This document shows positions 34,484 through 43,316 of a stretch of DNA of 44,830 bases, piece by piece (the first letter of the stretch is position 1; each line of letters begins with the position of its first letter). This DNA comes from Alphaproteobacteria bacterium. Its GTDB lineage: Bacteria > Pseudomonadota > Alphaproteobacteria > UBA11136. The notes under the pieces were generated by a model that was not told the origin of the DNA, ran no database searches, and saw only the letters and a list, made by a program, of their open reading frames with translations. Both the position numbers and the translations under genes were made by a program. The stretch covers positions 1-44,830 of the forward strand of contig JASLYJ010000013.1 in NCBI GenBank assembly GCA_030739855.1, read 5' to 3'.

Positions 34484-34706
34484 TAATGATCTGTCTGAAC
34501 TGGGTCTCGTCACAACCCATCAGCACCGCATCCTCCAGCGCGTCCTGACACATCTGGTAGATTTCCTCGAGGTTCTGATTGAGTACCTTGATTTTCTCGA
34601 GACAGGAAACGGAATCACCCTCGGGCGTGCGCCAGACTTCCCCATTTCGGGGATCAGTTCCCGGAATGGCTCCACGTCCAGTTTTTTTCTTGCCTCCGTG
34701 TATCAT
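34440..34706 (-). CDS. Small conserved-looking hypothetical protein
   Basis: An 88-residue protein I cannot name. The first 30 residues are basic and probably disordered (MIHGGKKKTGRGAIPGTDPR); from about 32 on it is predicted helical and acidic (SCLEKIKVLNQNLEEIYQMC, DALEDAVLMGCDETQFRQI). It resembles small unnamed proteins seen beside DUF2155 in Rhodospirillales, from memory only. The 3' end overlaps the DUF2155 start by 44 bases on the same strand, which argues for coupled translation and that the frame is real. No signal peptide or membrane segment is visible. Confidence 0.65.
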   Translation of the reverse strand: MIHGGKKKTGRGAIPGTDPRNGEVWRTPEGDSVSCLEKIKVLNQNLEEIYQMCQDALEDAVLMGCDETQFRQIINELVKRLENPYHKK

Positions 34707-34831
34707 GTCGCAACACCCAATGAATCAGAATGTGGTGAAAGAGTGATCACATCGTAAAAGAGAAATGGCTGGAGAACGGATAAACGGAAACTAGCGCCGT
34801 CGCGCCGGCCATCATGACGGCTAGTCTCGCT

Positions 34832-35203
34832 TCATTCCGGTCGCCATGGTTCGTAATCTCCGGTGGCGTGCATCCGTTTACCGCCACTTAAAACGTGGCC
34901 GGGGGGATGATAGGCCGCTGTCGTTCCCGTGAGGTTGGGAAGATGAGATTTACCCCAGCCCGGCCGTTGGCGAGGATTCTCCATCGGGATGGTATCGGTG
35001 GTATGATGGAGCCATTCATGCCATCTCGGCGGCACACGGCTAGCTTCTTTTTCACCGTTATACATGACCCAGCGCTGTTCACGACCGTTATTGGCGCGGC
35101 GCCGAGCGTAACCGCTGCAGCGACAGTAATAGCGGTTTCCCGCCTCGTCGCTACCAACCAGTTTACCGAAAATCCAAGTGTAAAGAATGGTACCTGTAAT
35201 CAT
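34832..35203 (-). CDS. NDUFA12-family complex I protein
   Basis: A 123-residue homologue of the mitochondrial complex I subunit NDUFA12 (B17.2), present as a supernumerary subunit in alphaproteobacteria. Signature residues are TWIFGKLVGSDEAGNRYY, RWVMYNGEKEASRVPPRWHE, WLHHTTDTIP and the proline-rich end. The ATG at 35203 is preferred; a frame opening 19 codons earlier adds Arg-rich sequence not seen in the family. It suggests an aerobic NADH dehydrogenase of proteobacterial type, encoded elsewhere. Upstream it shares a 423-base divergent gap with nrdJ. Confidence 0.92.
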   Translation of the reverse strand: MITGTILYTWIFGKLVGSDEAGNRYYCRCSGYARRRANNGREQRWVMYNGEKEASRVPPRWHEWLHHTTDTIPMENPRQRPGWGKSHLPNLTGTTAAYHPPGHVLSGGKRMHATGDYEPWRPE

Positions 35204-35387
35204 GGGATCACGTCGAAACAACCGGTCTGCCTGACGCAACATAGGCCTCGGGAAAGGCACACGCGTCTAAGATTTCTGTCACGAAATATGACACCTGCTC
35301 CCCGCCACGTCCAGCCCCACCGCTGCGGTGGAAAAACACAAACTAAAATTCCTATTTTACCTCAAATAGTTATTTTTTTCTTCCCAG

Positions 35388-35403
35388 ACACAAAATCTTG
35401 TTG
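35388..35403 (+). promoter_or_regulatory. Possible NrdR box
   Basis: ACACAAAATCTTGTTG matches about 12 of 16 positions of the NrdR consensus acaCwAtATaTwGtgt, including the C, the A-T core and the G. NrdR boxes normally come in pairs about three helical turns apart; the nearest weak partner (35422-35437) is 34 bases away and poorer. So this is a hint only. Confidence 0.3.
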
Positions 35404-35419
35404 CCTTGGCCCATTCCTT

Positions 35420-35428
35420 TGTGGATAA
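35420..35428 (-). promoter_or_regulatory. Perfect DnaA box upstream of nrdJ
   Basis: TGTGGATAA on the plus strand is the exact complement of the DnaA box TTATCCACA. It lies about 200 bases before nrdJ and just downstream of an A/T-rich stretch. DnaA control of ribonucleotide reductase is established for E. coli nrdAB. A second, poor match (TTTCCCACA) is near 35499-35507. Confidence 0.5.
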
Positions 35429-35626
35429 ATGTTGTGGGATCGTAACGCTCGCCTACTACATATACGGTTTTAAATGCAATATTTTGCACGGTGAGGGTTT
35501 TCCCACAGGGAGGGTGATGGGTGTTTTGTGCCTTTCAAACTTTATCCCTGACGCTAGGTTTTTCGTGAACGGGCACGTCTCAGGAATGGCCTAGTAAGAA
35601 GACAGAAGTTTTGGAAGGAGGGAGGA

Positions 35627-38600
35627 ATGAGGGTTACGCGGCGGCTCACCCAAGAAGGGCGCTCCGCCTACGAAGGCATCGCATTTAAAATCACATCGAG
35701 TGATATCCGTAATCCTGATGGTTCAATTGTCTTTGAGCTCAGTGATATTGAGGTTCCTGCCAACTGGTCGCAGGTAGCCTGTGACGTTCTCGCCCAGAAA
35801 TATTTCCGTAAGGCCGGCGTACCAGAGAACAGGGTTCCCGTTGAGGAGAACAGTGTACCTTCATGGCTGTGGCGGCACAGAGCAACCCCAGAAAGCCCGT
35901 GCGGCGGCGAGACTGGTGCCAAGCAGGTGTTCGATCGCATGTGTGGCACCTGGACATATTGGGGCTGGAAGGGCGGCTATTTCGACAGCGAAGACGATGC
36001 CCGTGCCTATTACGACGAAATGCGCTACATGCTGTGCTGCCAGATGGGTGCGCCGAATTCTCCGCAATGGTTTAATACCGGCCTGCACTGGGCCTATGGC
36101 ATCGACGGTCCAGCTCAAGGGCACTACTACGTGGACTTCCGCAGCGGTGAACTGATGGCATCCCAGTCCGCCTACGAACATCCACAACCTCATGCCTGTT
36201 TTATCCAGAGCGTAGACGATGACCTAGTCAACGAAGGTGGAATCATGGACTTGTGGGCCCGCGAGGCCCGCCTCTTCAAATACGGATCGGGAACCGGCAG
36301 TAATTTCTCCTCCCTGCGCGGCGAGAGTGAGCCCCTTTCGGGTGGCGGAAAGTCCTCGGGGCTTATGAGCTTCCTCAAAATCGGCGACCGCGCTGCCGGT
36401 GCCATTAAATCCGGCGGCACCACGCGACGCGCCGCAAAGATGGTCTGCGTAGATATCGACCATCCTGATATCGAGGAATTCATCAACTGGAAGACCTTGG
36501 AAGAGCAAAAGGTGGCAGCATTAGTTACGGGGTCGAAGACCATCAGCTTTCACCTCAACGCTATCCTGAAGGCATGTCACACCGGACCCGTAGACAGCGA
36601 TGAGGATGCTGACAGCCGTTTCGACATGAAAAAGAACCCGGCGTTAAAGAAGGCAGTTTTAGCCGCCCGCAAGGCCATGATCCCGGAAAACTACGTCCAG
36701 CGGATAACCCAGTTGGCGTCCCAAGGATTCACCGAAATCGAATTCCCTACTTACAGCACTGACTGGGATTCCGATGCTTATTTCACCGTATCTGGTCAGA
36801 ACGCCAACAATTCTATCCGCGTCACAGACGAATTTCTCAAAGCCGTAGAAACGGATGGGGACTTAACCCTGATCCGGCGCACAGATGGCGAGGCGCACAA
36901 GACCGTGCGCGCCCGCGACCTGTGGGAGCAAATCGGCCATGCCGCTTGGTCCTGCGCCGATCCCGGACTGCAATTTGATACCACCATAAACGACTGGCAC
37001 ACTTGCCCAGAGTCCGGCCGCATCAATGCCTCTAACCCATGTTCGGAATACATGTTCATGGACGATACGGCCTGTAATCTAGCGTCACTGAATTTGCTAA
37101 CGTTCCGCCGCGAGGATGGATCTTTCGACATAGAAGGGTTCGAGCACGCAACCCGGCTGTGGACCATCACTTTGGAAATCTCGGTCCTGATGGCACAGTT
37201 TCCCTCGCGGCGGATCGCCCAACTGTCCTTTGATTATCGAACCCTGGGATTAGGGTTCGCCAATATCGGAGGGCTGTTGATGGCCTCAGGTCTTCCCTAT
37301 GACAGCGATAAGGGACGCGCGACCTGTGCGGCCATAAGTGCACTTATAACTGGGGTCGCCTACGAGACCTCCGCCGAAATAGCTGGCGAGTTAGGGGTCT
37401 TTCCCGGTTATGACAAAAACCGGGACTCCATGTTGCGCGTCATCAACAACCACCGCCTAGCCGCCCATGGCCTGAGCGATGGCTATGAGGGACTCTCGGT
37501 TATCCCGGTGCCGCTGCACGCCGAAGACTGTCCCTTCAAAGGGCTGACCAGAGCAGCTACTGAAGCCTGGGATCGTGTAAGCAGTGAAGGCGTGACTAAC
37601 GGCTTCCGCAACGCCCAGGTAACGGTCATCGCCCCCACCGGGACCATCGGCTTGGTCATGGACTGCCACACCACCGGAATCGAGCCCGATTTTGCCATCG
37701 TCAAGTTCAAAAAGCTGGCCGGTGGAGGCCATTTCAGGATCGTCAACCGCACCGTGGGAACGGCGCTGGAGACCTTGGGCTATACTCGGGACCAGATACG
37801 CGACATCACCGAATACGCCGTGGGTCGTGGCACTCTGCACCGGGCCCCGGAGATCAGTTTCGACACGCTGCGCGAAAAAGGTTTTACCGACGAAGACGTT
37901 GAAACCCTGGAAGGGGCGCTAAGCAACGCCTTCGACATCAAGTTCGCTTTCAATAAATGGACCCTTGGCGAAACCTTCTGCACCGAGATTCTCGGGTTTT
38001 CCAAAGAAAAACTAGATGATCCTTCCTTCGACATGCTGCGGGAATTTGGCTTCTCGCGCAAGGCCATTGAGGCCGCCAACGCCTATTGCTGCGGTTCCAT
38101 GACTGTGGAAGGTGCGCCACATCTTAAAAGCAAACATCTTCCCGTCTTCGACTGCGCCAATCCCTGCGGGCGTACAGGGAAACGCTTCCTGTCCGTAGAA
38201 AGCCATATCCGCATGATGGCAGCCTCCCAGCCTTTCATCACCGGTGCTATTTCAAAAACCATCAACATGCCGAACAGTGCCACCGTGGAGGAATGCAAGG
38301 AAGCCTACATGCTGTCCTGGAAACTAGGACTGAAGGCCAATGCCCTTTACCGCAACGGTTCCAAGCTATCACAGCCCCTAAGCAGTTCGGCAGAAGAAGG
38401 TGAAACCGACGACGCCAGGGATACCGAAAGCGCCGTCGCGGCGGCAGCAGAGAGTGCACCACATATTATTGAACGGGTGGTGGAAAAGATCGTCGCAAAC
38501 CAGGAGCGGATGCGCCTGCCGGAACGGCGCAAGGGCTACACCCAGAAGGCCGTCGTAGGTAATCACAAAGTTTACCTGCGCACCGGCGAATACGAGGACG

Positions 38601-39244
38601 GCCAGCTGGGCGAAATCTTTATCGACATGCACAAGGAAGGGGCGGCCTTCCGCAGCCTCATGAACAATTTTGCCATCGCCATTTCCATCGGCCTCCAGTA
38701 CGGCGTGCCGCTGGAGGAATTCGTAGATTCCTTCACCTTCACTCGTTTTGAACCCTCGGGTGTGGTGGAGGGCAATGAAGTCATCAAGATGGCCACATCG
38801 GTTCTCGACTATATTTTCCGCGAGCTTGCCATTTCCTATCTCGGACGCAACGATCTCAGCCATGCCGAACCAGAAGAACAGTTCGACAGCATAGGCGGCG
38901 GCACCGCCGAGGGCCTGCCGGTGAGACCCGAAGACGTGGTGCGCCGCATCGCCAGCACCGGTTATATGCGTAACAATCTTTATGTACTCAACAACCAGAA
39001 TGAAGGCGGACGCAAAGAAACCGTTGCTTCCGCCACCGCTCTGAATAGCGGAGGCACCGCCGAAGCCGTCGCTGTCAGTGCCGTAATCACCGAGGATGTC
39101 GACCCCACCCCCGACCGTGTTTTTGAAGCGCGGATGCAGGGTTATGAAGGCGACGCGTGCGGCGATTGCGGTAACTTCACGCTGGTCCGCAACGGCACTT
39201 GCCTGAAATGCGTGACCTGCGGTTCCACAAGCGGGTGCTCCTAA
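35627..39244 (+). CDS. nrdJ: Adenosylcobalamin-dependent (class II) ribonucleotide reductase
   Basis: NrdJ reduces ribonucleotides to deoxyribonucleotides using adenosylcobalamin and needs no oxygen. The 1205-residue protein is the long class II form. Visible blocks are [73 protein letters not shown] (with active-site Asn, Cys and Glu), and [20 protein letters not shown]. The C-terminus [18 protein letters not shown] plus VTCGSTSGC holds the re-reducing cysteines and a zinc-like site. ATG at 35627 follows a very strong Shine-Dalgarno. A T-rich terminator follows the stop at 39274. If it is the only reductase, the organism depends on cobalamin. Confidence 0.97.
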   Translation: MRVTRRLTQEGRSAYEGIAFKITSSDIRNPDGSIVFELSDIEVPANWSQVACDVLAQKYFRKAGVPENRVPVEENSVPSWLWRHRATPESPCGGETGAKQVFDRMCGTWTYWGWKGGYFDSEDDARAYYDEMRYMLCCQMGAPNSPQWFNTGLHWAYGIDGPAQGHYYVDFRSGELMASQSAYEHPQPHACFIQSVDDDLVNEGGIMDLWAREARLFKYGSGTGSNFSSLRGESEPLSGGGKSSGLMSFLKIGDRAAGAIKSGGTTRRAAKMVCVDIDHPDIEEFINWKTLEEQKVAALVTGSKTISFHLNAILKACHTGPVDSDEDADSRFDMKKNPALKKAVLAARKAMIPENYVQRITQLASQGFTEIEFPTYSTDWDSDAYFTVSGQNANNSIRVTDEFLKAVETDGDLTLIRRTDGEAHKTVRARDLWEQIGHAAWSCADPGLQFDTTINDWHTCPESGRINASNPCSEYMFMDDTACNLASLNLLTFRREDGSFDIEGFEHATRLWTITLEISVLMAQFPSRRIAQLSFDYRTLGLGFANIGGLLMASGLPYDSDKGRATCAAISALITGVAYETSAEIAGELGVFPGYDKNRDSMLRVINNHRLAAHGLSDGYEGLSVIPVPLHAEDCPFKGLTRAATEAWDRVSSEGVTNGFRNAQVTVIAPTGTIGLVMDCHTTGIEPDFAIVKFKKLAGGGHFRIVNRTVGTALETLGYTRDQIRDITEYAVGRGTLHRAPEISFDTLREKGFTDEDVETLEGALSNAFDIKFAFNKWTLGETFCTEILGFSKEKLDDPSFDMLREFGFSRKAIEAANAYCCGSMTVEGAPHLKSKHLPVFDCANPCGRTGKRFLSVESHIRMMAASQPFITGAISKTINMPNSATVEECKEAYMLSWKLGLKANALYRNGSKLSQPLSSSAEEGETDDARDTESAVAAAAESAPHIIERVVEKIVANQERMRLPERRKGYTQKAVVGNHKVYLRTGEYEDGQLGEIFIDMHKEGAAFRSLMNNFAIAISIGLQYGVPLEEFVDSFTFTRFEPSGVVEGNEVIKMATSVLDYIFRELAISYLGRNDLSHAEPEEQFDSIGGGTAEGLPVRPEDVVRRIASTGYMRNNLYVLNNQNEGGRKETVASATALNSGGTAEAVAVSAVITEDVDPTPDRVFEARMQGYEGDACGDCGNFTLVRNGTCLKCVTCGSTSGCS

Positions 39245-39273
39245 GCCCCGTCTTGTATTGTCCTCCCTAAACT

Positions 39274-39308
39274 TCGGGGGTGCGGCGGCGGCAACCCCCG
39301 ATTTTTTT
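39274..39308 (+). terminator. Rho-independent terminator of nrdJ
   Basis: The arms TCGGGGGT and ACCCCCGA pair perfectly (8 bp) around a 12-base G/C-rich loop and are followed by seven T, about 30 bases after the nrdJ stop. Confidence 0.9.
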
Positions 39309-39341
39309 GCGACAAAGGAGACAAAAACGTGGAATGGCCGA

Positions 39342-40676
39342 TTAGGGCCCCTCCACAAAGCTTACCGGTTTGCCACAGGGATCGCCCAGGATTTCGTCCT
39401 CACGCATAACCACGCAACCGCGGATGATGGTAGCCACCGCCCAGCCCCTTACGGTCATGCCGTTAAAAGGCGTCCAGCAGACTTTGCTAGCAATCCAGTC
39501 GTTACTAATGACACGTTCTGCCTTCAGATCCACGAGAGTGAAATCGGCATCAAAACCAGGTGCGATATGGCCCTTTCCTTCCATATTGTAGATACGCGCT
39601 GCACCGGCGCTGGTGAGGTCAACGAGCCGTTTCAGTGACAACCGCCCAGCGTTCATATGATCGAGCAGTAATGGCAGCAGGGTTTGCACACCAGTCATAC
39701 CGGAGGGTGAAGCGGGATAGGATTGGGCCTTTTCCTCCAATGTGTGGGGCGCATGGTCTGATCCCACAACGTCCACAATACCCTCGTCCACAGCCTGCCA
39801 CAGGGCTCTTCTGTGACGGGCCTCGCGGATAGGTGGATTCATCTGGGCAAGGGTGCCAAGCCGGTCATAGCAGTCGGGCGCGGAGAGAGTCAGATGCTGT
39901 GGCGTTACCTCGACGCTGGCGATATCACGATGCACCCCCAGCACCTCCATCTCTTCGGCCGTAGTCACATGAAGTATGTGAACTCGCCGACCCGTCTCCC
40001 TGGCCAAAGCCAGCAGACGGCGGGTGGAGAGAAGCGACGTTTCCACATCACGCCATTGGGGGTGAAGGTGGACGGTAGCACCCTTTTTCTCCACCAAGTG
40101 GCGGCGTTCACACAGACGGGACTCGTCCTCACTGTGTATGGCTATACGGCGGGAGCCATTTTCCAAAACTGCACGTAGTGTCGTGTCATCTTCCACCAGA
40201 AGGCTGCCGGTGGAAGAACCCATAAACACCTTGATCCCAGCACATCCGGGAAGCTGTTCCAGACGTGCCAGATCACCCGCGTTTTCCGCCGCCGCACCGA
40301 TGAAAAAGGCGTGATCACACCAGGCGCGGCCACAGGCCCGCGCCAGCTTGTCAGCGAGGTCCTCCTCGCCCAAGGTGGAGGGGTTGGTATTTGGCATTTC
40401 GAAGATACAGGTGACACCGCCCAAAACGGCTCCTGCGGTTCCAGTAATTAGGTCTTCCTTGTGCTCCAGCCCCGGCTCGCGAAAATGAACTTGGGTATCG
40501 ATGACCCCGGGCAGCACATGCAGACCATCGGCATCAAAACGCTCAGGAGCCGAAGCCGTAGAAAGGTCGCCTAGTGCCGAAACTTTGCCACCGATCACAC
40601 CGATATCGACTTCCACAATGCCGCCCTGAGTCACCACCCGGCCGGAGTGAATGATAAAGTCGTAGTGTTTGTTCAT
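39342..40676 (-). CDS. pyrC: Dihydroorotase, amidohydrolase type
   Basis: Catalyses the reversible closure of carbamoyl-aspartate to dihydroorotate in pyrimidine synthesis. The 444-residue protein belongs to the long class I/AllB-related dihydroorotases. Metal and active-site blocks are DTQVHFREPGLEHKEDL, FEMPNTNPST, IKVFMGSSTG (with the lysine carboxylated in the family), IHSEDES, HILHVTT and VGSDHAPHTLEEK. The ATG at 40676 is chosen because it starts MNKHYDFIIHSGRVV; a longer frame to 40868 adds 64 residues of no family character and overlaps the divergent gene. Allantoinase or another cyclic amidohydrolase is a less likely alternative. Confidence 0.9.
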   Translation of the reverse strand: MNKHYDFIIHSGRVVTQGGIVEVDIGVIGGKVSALGDLSTASAPERFDADGLHVLPGVIDTQVHFREPGLEHKEDLITGTAGAVLGGVTCIFEMPNTNPSTLGEEDLADKLARACGRAWCDHAFFIGAAAENAGDLARLEQLPGCAGIKVFMGSSTGSLLVEDDTTLRAVLENGSRRIAIHSEDESRLCERRHLVEKKGATVHLHPQWRDVETSLLSTRRLLALARETGRRVHILHVTTAEEMEVLGVHRDIASVEVTPQHLTLSAPDCYDRLGTLAQMNPPIREARHRRALWQAVDEGIVDVVGSDHAPHTLEEKAQSYPASPSGMTGVQTLLPLLLDHMNAGRLSLKRLVDLTSAGAARIYNMEGKGHIAPGFDADFTLVDLKAERVISNDWIASKVCWTPFNGMTVRGWAVATIIRGCVVMREDEILGDPCGKPVSFVEGP

Positions 40677-40733
40677 ATTCCTGCACGCACCATGCCGGGA
40701 GGAAACCGGAAAGGAAAGGCTACAATTGATGGA

Positions 40734-41225
40734 ATGATCCACTTTTCTGCCGGATTTAGGTATAAACTGAGTCCTGTGATACAGACGATCGCAAGCATTG
40801 TGGCGGCAGTAAGCCTTCTTTCCTCCTGTACTCGGTTCGAGCCTGACGTCCATGTGGATCCGGCGCAAACCCGCATGGAAGCCAGGGCCATGTTGGGCAT
40901 CGACATGTATGCTCGCGGCGAATTCCTAAAGGCGCTAGACGCTATTCGTCCCTGGGCGGAGCAAGGGAATTCCTCTGGTATGGTGCTGATCGCCGGCATG
41001 TACTATCAGGGCCGAGGCGTGGTCAAAGACAACGTCAATGCCTATATGTGGGCAGAGCTGGGCGTTATTTATGCTAAAAATAATGAGGAATATGCCGATG
41101 CCATCAACTTCCGCAACGAAATCATTCCCCATTTGACTGGGGAAGAAATAGACGAAGGCTGGCGCCGCATAAAGAACTGGAAGTCTGGTTTCGGTGACAA
41201 CGGTGATAACCAGGAAGACATGTAG
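40734..41225 (+). CDS. Sel1-repeat lipoprotein of unknown function
   Basis: A 163-residue probable lipoprotein. With the ATG at 40734 the leader is MIHFSAGFRYKLSPVIQTIA followed by a hydrophobic stretch and the lipobox LLSSC, Cys32 being the lipidation site; a GTG at 40776 gives a shorter signal. After the anchor come Sel1/TPR-like helices: LKALDAIRPWAEQGNSSGMV and the Sel1 core YQGRGVVKDNVNAYMWAELG. The end is acidic, GDNGDNQEDM. Sel1 proteins usually bind other proteins. It diverges from dihydroorotase and precedes a small membrane protein by 47 bases. Confidence 0.8.
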   Translation: MIHFSAGFRYKLSPVIQTIASIVAAVSLLSSCTRFEPDVHVDPAQTRMEARAMLGIDMYARGEFLKALDAIRPWAEQGNSSGMVLIAGMYYQGRGVVKDNVNAYMWAELGVIYAKNNEEYADAINFRNEIIPHLTGEEIDEGWRRIKNWKSGFGDNGDNQEDM

Positions 41226-41272
41226 GTTGACGTTGATTTCTGACGTGGCACCCTCTCTGTAAGGAGAAAAAA

Positions 41273-41539
41273 ATGAACCGCAGCATGATCCTTATCGGAG
41301 TGCTTCTGGTGGCGCTGGTGATCGCTATGATCTATCAGCAGCAGAAAGGGGTAGAGCGCCCCTGGACCCAGTGCAAGGAAAGCATGATAGCGCAGATGCT
41401 CACCGGTGAATGCGCGCCCTCACAGTTCTCCACCCCTCACATACGCGGCCCACTGCAAGACGCGCCCCGAACGGACACACCCCAGACCAACATCCCCCAG
41501 ACCGGCGGCTACGAAGGCGACCGGCTGGAGGATATGTAG
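41273..41539 (+). CDS. Small single-pass membrane protein, unknown
   Basis: An 88-residue protein with one N-terminal membrane helix (residues 5-21, MILIGVLLVALVIAMIY) and a periplasmic tail containing two cysteines (Cys34, Cys47) and a Pro/Thr-rich segment with the near-repeat TDTPQTNIPQT. AAGGAGAAAAAA directly before ATG is a good ribosome binding site, supporting a real gene. I do not recognise the family. Its last residues, GYEGDRLEDM, resemble the end of the upstream lipoprotein (GDNGDNQEDM). The two genes are on one strand and probably co-transcribed. Confidence 0.7.
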   Translation: MNRSMILIGVLLVALVIAMIYQQQKGVERPWTQCKESMIAQMLTGECAPSQFSTPHIRGPLQDAPRTDTPQTNIPQTGGYEGDRLEDM

Positions 41540-41549
41540 AGAGGCGCTA

Positions 41550-43316
41550 TCACCTTGCGCTTAAGCTTTCTAAAATACCGCCTTGGGGGGGCAACCCTTG
41601 GATATGGGCGCGGTGCCACAGGGCGTAGAAGAGCAGCGTCCACGCTGCCTGACCCTGCCGCTTGCGCGCGGCCCCGGTAAAAAGCGCTGTCACCGCCCCC
41701 CTGCCACAAAGCGCCGCCACACCCTCCTGTTCCGCCACCAGCGGCCCTAACTGCGCGCCCTGCCCCGCGATCCATTCCCCCACCGGAACCGTGAACCCAC
41801 GCTTGCGGGAGAAAGGATCAGCCTCAGGCAGGTGTTCCTCGAGCCAGCGGCGTAATATCCATTTTCCAAGACCCTTGCGTATCTTCAGGGAATCGGGCAG
41901 GCGAAATACAGCGCGTGCCACTTCGCGGTCAAGAAAAGGCGTGCGGCCCTCCACCCCATGATGCATGAGGCAGCGGTCGAGCTTGGTGAGCAGGTCGTTG
42001 GGAAGCCACGCAGCACAGTCTGTAGCCTGTGCCGTCTGCAGTTTCGAACGCGACCTGTCTCGGGCATGGATTTCTGCTGCAGCGATACCGTCGCGCCAAT
42101 CGCGGGGCTCCCGCTTGAGAACGCCCAACCCATCGAAAATACCACGTGGCCGCATGACCCGCCCGCCAAGCCAGAAGGGGCGCAAGACGCTGCGGTAACG
42201 GCCATAACCGGCCAGAAGTTCATCCCCGCCTTCGCCGCTGAGCACTACTTTGAGCCCCTGTGCAGCAGCGCAACTGGCCAGTTTATAAGTAGGCAGAACG
42301 GCGTAATCGGCCACCGGATCATCCATCACCGAGGCCAGACGCGGCAGCATATCCCAGAAATCGGCCTCAGTGAATGCCACCTCCACATGTTCGGCTCCAG
42401 TGAGTGTTGCCAAGCGACGCGCGTGATTACGTTCATCCGCTGCACCGCTTCCTGGAAAGCCCACTGTGAAGGCCTGCACCGGTGTTTCGTTTACCCGCGC
42501 CATCATGGCCAACAGGGCAGAAGAATCGATGCCGCCGGAAAGAAACATGCCATAGGGAACATCGGCGCGCTGGTGGAGGCGCACGCTGTCTTCCATGACA
42601 GCGTCCAACCGCGCCAAGGCGTAATTCTCTTCTGTCACCTCCGGCGCGCCTCGAGGAAGCGCATCGAGACACCGACGGGCCACGACGCGCCCTCCTTCAA
42701 CCACCAGCGTTTCCCCGGGCAGAACCCGCATGATCTTCGCCAGCGGTGTTTCGCGTCCGGTGGAAAATTGAAGCTGCAATACTTCGTCGCGGGAATGGGG
42801 ATATTCTTCCGCCACCACCAAGCCCGCGGAAACCAACGCCTGGGGCTCTGATGAAAAGGCCAGCCCCCAAGTAGTTGCCGTGTAGTAGAGTGGCTTGATA
42901 CCGAAGGGATCGCGGCTCAACACCAACCTTTCATGCGCCGGATCGTGCAGCGCGATAGCATACATGCCGCGCAGATAATTCACATAGTCGAGATCATGCC
43001 GGCGATAAAGAGGAAGCGATATTTCACAGTCGGAGCCAGTAGCAAAGGTCTCTCCACCCAGAGATTTGCGTAGTTCAATATGGTTATAGATTTCGGCATT
43101 GGCCACCAGCGCCAAGCCACCTTCTCCGTAGAGGGGCTGATCCCCGGTTTCAAGATCGATGATGGCGAGACGAGTATGCACCATGCCTACGTCTCCAGCC
43201 ACATACCGTCCGCCACTATCAGGCCCGCGATGGGTAAGGGCCTCTGCCAGCGCGTCAAGAATAGTGGAATCGGCGGGGGTACCGTCCAGGGTCATGAGAC
43301 CCGCGATTCCACACAT
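41550..43316 (-). CDS. asnB: Asparagine synthetase, glutamine-hydrolysing type
   Basis: A 588-residue AsnB-type amidotransferase. The N-terminal glutaminase begins with Cys2 (MCGIAGLMTLDG), with RGPDSGG and HTRLAIIDL; the synthetase domain has the PP-loop SGGIDSSALL and LSGEGGDELLAGYGRYR. The C-terminal part carries DRCLMHHGVEGRTPFLD. Both domains appear intact. Its start overlaps by one base the stop of the upstream glycosyltransferase, so it is part of a polysaccharide-type operon, where such enzymes often amidate a sugar or a peptide rather than make asparagine. Either role is possible. Confidence 0.93.
   Translation of the reverse strand: MCGIAGLMTLDGTPADSTILDALAEALTHRGPDSGGRYVAGDVGMVHTRLAIIDLETGDQPLYGEGGLALVANAEIYNHIELRKSLGGETFATGSDCEISLPLYRRHDLDYVNYLRGMYAIALHDPAHERLVLSRDPFGIKPLYYTATTWGLAFSSEPQALVSAGLVVAEEYPHSRDEVLQLQFSTGRETPLAKIMRVLPGETLVVEGGRVVARRCLDALPRGAPEVTEENYALARLDAVMEDSVRLHQRADVPYGMFLSGGIDSSALLAMMARVNETPVQAFTVGFPGSGAADERNHARRLATLTGAEHVEVAFTEADFWDMLPRLASVMDDPVADYAVLPTYKLASCAAAQGLKVVLSGEGGDELLAGYGRYRSVLRPFWLGGRVMRPRGIFDGLGVLKREPRDWRDGIAAAEIHARDRSRSKLQTAQATDCAAWLPNDLLTKLDRCLMHHGVEGRTPFLDREVARAVFRLPDSLKIRKGLGKWILRRWLEEHLPEADPFSRKRGFTVPVGEWIAGQGAQLGPLVAEQEGVAALCGRGAVTALFTGAARKRQGQAAWTLLFYALWHRAHIQGLPPQGGILESLSAR

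Larger units (their letters stand above)
35204..35626. other. Divergent region upstream of nrdJ
   Basis: A 423-base gene-free gap between the NDUFA12-like gene and nrdJ. It contains an A/T-rich stretch (about 35336-35400), a NrdR-like 16-mer, a perfect DnaA box, further A/T-rich DNA near 35470-35486 and a strong Shine-Dalgarno AAGGAGGGAGGA just before nrdJ. I looked for the cobalamin-riboswitch box GCCACTG and did not find it. A translated frame at 35406-35594 has no recognisable features. Confidence 0.5.

Noticed and set aside
35336-35507. Chromosomal replication origin
   Set aside because: Only one perfect DnaA box is present; an origin should have a cluster of boxes, and no dnaA, hemE or parAB neighbours are seen.
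35204-35626. Cobalamin riboswitch upstream of the B12-dependent reductase
   Set aside because: The conserved B12 box was not found, and no extensive pairing of the expected type was seen.
38378-39358. Long 326-codon open frame opposite the 3' part of nrdJ
   Set aside because: It is antisense to a clearly conserved gene and reflects codon bias on the coding strand; no domain is recognisable.
40677-40868. N-terminal extension of dihydroorotase by 64 residues
   Set aside because: The extension overlaps the divergent lipoprotein gene and is Arg/Cys/His-rich, unlike the family, whose start fits the ATG at 40676.
41958-42851. 297-codon open frame opposite asnB
   Set aside because: Antisense to an intact amidotransferase whose motifs are all on the minus strand; translation is rich in Cys, His and Arg as for shadow frames.
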